In this document: in pieces, positions 61,847-64,000 of the stretch
Layout of the letters: every line of letters begins with the position of its first letter
How positions within the stretch are numbered: the stretch's first letter is position 1
Assembly (NCBI RefSeq): GCF_000253255.1
Contig: NC_015580.1
Span: forward strand, 2,741,001 to 2,805,000
Source: Novosphingobium sp. PP1Y
GTDB taxonomy: Bacteria > Pseudomonadota > Alphaproteobacteria > Sphingomonadales > Sphingomonadaceae
DNA: 64,000 nt
Direction: 5' to 3'
Made by a program: the position numbers and the translations under genes
Notes under the pieces: generated by a model
Seen by the model: only the letters and a program-made list of their open reading frames with translations
Told to the model about the DNA's origin: nothing
Databases searched by the model: none

Positions 61847-61881
61847 CGGCATATTGATGCCGCTGCGGCAAGAATTTGCCG
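61847..61881 (+). repeat. Two consecutive hairpins before the LapG-like gene
   Basis: CGGCAT-ATTG-ATGCCG (61847-61862) and CGGCAA-GAAT-TTGCCG (61866-61881) are perfect six-base stems with four-base loops, the second ending one base before the ATG at 61883. They could end upstream transcription or limit access to the start codon. Confidence 0.6.
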
Positions 61882-61882
61882 T

Positions 61883-62874
61883 ATGAAGTGGTCCCATCTC
61901 GTTGCTGCGGGTGTGCCGGTCCTCGGCCTTCAGCTCGCGATTGCTGCGCCGGCGCAGGCTTCGGCCTCCGTTGTGCTGGGGCTGCCGCTGGTTGCCGTGG
62001 CGGGGGGTCGGGCCTTTCCGGCCTCCCCTCATCGCAACCGGACTCCTTCGCCAGCGCTTGCGAGGGAGCTGCTTCTGCAGGGCTCATGGCGCGGGCGGCG
62101 GAACCTGTGACCAGCAAGGCGGCAGCGTTGCTGGGCGGCGCGCCGAGCAGGCTTGAACTGATCTCAATGCAGCAGTCGTCTCGCACCGGGCAAGCGTCGC
62201 AGGCGCTGGTGACGGCGCCGATCGCACCGGCTGCCGGGGGACTGCGCTGCGCAGCCCTGACCCAGTCGCGCACATTGCCGGCGATCTACTCAGCGACGAG
62301 CCGTGCCTCGGCCGATCCGGAGAATTTTCTCGGCAGCGCCCGCCTGCCGCTGCGCCATACGACTTTCGATGCGCAGTGGGACCGGGTGCGCCGCGCCGGA
62401 TTGCCTGGCCGTTCCGTCGCGGCCATGGCCGCGCGCTCCGGCGCCGGGGCGAGCGAAATGACGCTGTCGGCAGTCAATGCCTGGTCCAACCGGCATATCC
62501 GCTACCGCGAGGACAGCGAGATCTACGGCAAGTCCGACTACTGGGCGACCGCCAGCGCGACCCTCAAGCGCGGCGCCGGGGACTGCGAGGACATCGCGAT
62601 CTTCAAGATGCAGGCGCTTGCCGCACTGGGCGTGCCGCGTTCCGACATGTACCTGACGATCGCGCGCGATACCGTGCGCAATGCCGATCATGCCCTGCTC
62701 GTCGTGAAGCTGGAAGGCCGCTACTGGGTGCTCGACAATGCGACCGACAAGCTGCTCGACGGCGCTATGAGCTACGACTACCGGCCGATCATGTCGTTCA
62801 GCACCAGCGGCAAGTGGCTGCACGGCTATACCCGCCAACCGGAACAGGCCCCGACGCTTATCGCCGCACGCTGA
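61883..62874 (+). CDS. LapG-like periplasmic cysteine proteinase (BTLCP), frame-interrupted at a G run
   Basis: The C-terminal half is a bacterial transglutaminase-like cysteine proteinase (DUF920/LapG family) with all catalytic parts: Cys in GAGDCEDIAIFK, His in NADHALLVVK, Asp in WVLDNATDK. LapG cleaves surface adhesins to release biofilms under c-di-GMP control. A good signal peptide (MKWSHLVAAGVPVLGLQLAIAAPAQA) starts at ATG 61883, but in another frame; the two join if one G is added to the six-G run at 62002-62007, giving about 330 residues. Without it, an internal ATG at 62083 would make a protein with no signal. The gene converges on the type I adaptor gene. Confidence 0.75.
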
Positions 62875-62896
62875 ACGCGCCCGCCCAGCGTGAAAA

Positions 62897-64000
62897 TCAG
62901 CGCTCGGTGAGAGCCTCGTCGAAGGCGCGCAGGACCGGCTTGAACAGGTAGGTCAGGATGCTCTTGCGCCCCGTCACGATTTCCACGTCGCAGATCATGC
63001 CCGGCATGATCGGCAGCCGCGTCCCGTTCTTGACGATGAACGCCTTGTCGGTTTCCACCATCACACTGTAGTAGGCCTTGCGCTCGACGTCGTCGTAGAT
63101 GCTGTCCGCGCTGATGTTGCGCACGCGGCCCGTCAGCCCGCCATAGATGGAGAAGTCGTAGGCGGTGACCTTGACGTTGGCAGGATCGCCCACCTTGATG
63201 AAGGCGATGTCCTTGGGATCGACGCGCGCTTCCACCAACAGCTTTTCGCCCACCGGCACGATCTGCATGAGCTTTTCGCCCGCATTCACAAAGCCGCCGA
63301 CCGTGGTGACCTGCACATCGTTGATGTAGCCGGTCGCGGGCGCACGCAATTCGTTGCGCTCTAGGCGGGCCTCGGCGCCCTTGATCGTCTCTTCGTTGAC
63401 CGCGATCTTGGTGGTGATCTCGCTGCGCTCGTTGAGCGCTTCCTGCTGGAAATCGAGGCGGGCCTGCCGCAGCTGCGCCTCGGCTTCGCGGATCGCCGCC
63501 TGCGCCCGGCCGACGCCCTGCCGCGCTGCGGAGAGCCGCCCCTGCGTGTCGACAAGATCGCGCTGGGCAGTCAGCAGTTCGGTCTTGGGGACGATGCCCT
63601 TCTGCGCAAGCGGGGTGAGCATGTTGACCTGGTCCTGCGCCAGCTTCGCGCTGTTCTGGAGCGAGGCGACCGTTGCCTGGCCCTCCTGCAGATCGCGGCG
63701 ACGCTGATCTACTTGCGCAACAAGGGCGTTCTGGCGGCTCTGCGCGGCGGCGCGGCGCACGTCGGCAAGGCGTGCTTCCTCGGCGCAGATCGTGCCTTCG
63801 CCGCAGGTGCTTTCCGTACCGGTGCCCTCCCCTTCCAGACGATCGGCCCGCGCGGCAAGGCGCTCGTTTTCTGCCTGCAACTGACCCAGCGCGGAAGAAG
63901 ACTGGGAATCGTCGAGACGGACGAGCAACTGGCCCTTCTTCACCATCTGGCCGGGCCGCACGAGGATCGACAGCACCGTGGCCGGGCTGGCCGCCTGGAC
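62897..64000 (-). CDS. Type I secretion membrane-fusion protein, LapC/HlyD type (runs off window)
   Basis: The C-terminal 367 residues of a HlyD-family adaptor. It shows the lipoyl-like half-motif (LSILVRPGQMVKKGQLLVRLDDSQSS), a long coiled coil (about 60-210), and the C-terminal type I signature: RAPATGYINDVQVTTVGGFVNAGEKLMQIVP, LLVEARVDPKDIAFIKVGDPANVKVTAYDFSIYGGLTGRV, MIMPGMICDVEIVTGRKSILTYLFKPV. It connects an inner-membrane ABC exporter to TolC to secrete large repeat adhesins. The start lies beyond base 64000. Its pairing with a LapG-like gene supports a Lap system. Confidence 0.9.
   Translation of the reverse strand, partial: VQAASPATVLSILVRPGQMVKKGQLLVRLDDSQSSSALGQLQAENERLAARADRLEGEGTGTESTCGEGTICAEEARLADVRRAAAQSRQNALVAQVDQRRRDLQEGQATVASLQNSAKLAQDQVNMLTPLAQKGIVPKTELLTAQRDLVDTQGRLSAARQGVGRAQAAIREAEAQLRQARLDFQQEALNERSEITTKIAVNEETIKGAEARLERNELRAPATGYINDVQVTTVGGFVNAGEKLMQIVPVGEKLLVEARVDPKDIAFIKVGDPANVKVTAYDFSIYGGLTGRVRNISADSIYDDVERKAYYSVMVETDKAFIVKNGTRLPIMPGMICDVEIVTGRKSILTYLFKPVLRAFDEALTER

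Noticed and set aside
61902..62156. Third open frame at the start of the LapG-like gene
   Set aside because: Arg/Leu/Trp-rich product with no signal peptide; the other two frames together account for the gene.

Overview
The window is about 64 kb of GC-rich alphaproteobacterial chromosome, most like a sphingomonad (Novosphingobium/Sphingobium type). This is inferred from gene content and order, not from a database match: nifR3/dusB-ntrB facing a fused ispDF, an E1-beta pyruvate dehydrogenase subunit with an N-terminal lipoyl domain, NodT-family outer-membrane lipoproteins, a Tad pilus locus and a LapG-type cysteine proteinase. Genes are tightly packed, often with ATGA or TGATG start/stop overlaps. 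No tRNA, rRNA, insertion sequence, integrase or CRISPR array was seen.

Region by region. 1-6.2 kb: ntrB (cut by the window edge), dusB, ispDF, a small exported protein, a CinA C-terminal-domain protein, a RatA/Coq10-like protein, lipA and a beta carbonic anhydrase. 6.3-14.6 kb: an exported repeat protein, gyrA coupled to a DUF952 gene, a YhhN-family membrane protein, trmFO, an EF-hand protein with no obvious stop codon, and a squalene/phytoene-synthase-like protein without the catalytic aspartates. 14.7-17.0 kb: a small operon of three TadG/TadE-type proteins, separate from the main Tad locus. 17.1-20 kb: pdhA-pdhB and an FtsB-like gene. 20.1-27.5 kb: an ABC-2 exporter (adaptor, double ATPase, two permeases, outer-membrane channel) divergent from a CecR-type TetR regulator. 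27.6-31.7 kb: an ABC-F protein coupled to a GreA-like factor, then a DEAD-box helicase. 31.9-36.9 kb: a MarR-FUSC-DUF1656-HlyD-NodT efflux operon with a SlyA-type operator.

36.9-45 kb is a cobalamin assembly and salvage region. An eight-gene operon (DUF1636, cobT, alpha-ribazole phosphatase, cobS, threonine-phosphate decarboxylase, cbiB, cobQ, cobU) and the divergent cobO each sit behind their own cobalamin riboswitch, so both arms should be shut down by adenosylcobalamin. No corrin-ring genes are present here. 45-47.8 kb: a gamma-glutamyltransferase with a tandem repeat after its signal peptide, and an M23 peptidase.

47.8-59.3 kb is a complete-looking Tad (Flp) pilus operon on the minus strand: Flp pilin, CpaB, CpaC secretin, a small lipoprotein where CpaD is expected, TadG, two TadE-type pseudopilins, CpaE/TadZ, CpaF/TadA, TadB, TadC, a TPR lipoprotein and the CpaA peptidase. 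After a DUF2569 membrane protein and a GT87-type membrane protein, the window ends in what looks like a Lap system: a LapG-like periplasmic proteinase whose signal peptide and catalytic domain lie in different frames joined at a run of six G, and a type I secretion adaptor. The last 16 kb therefore looks like a surface-attachment region.
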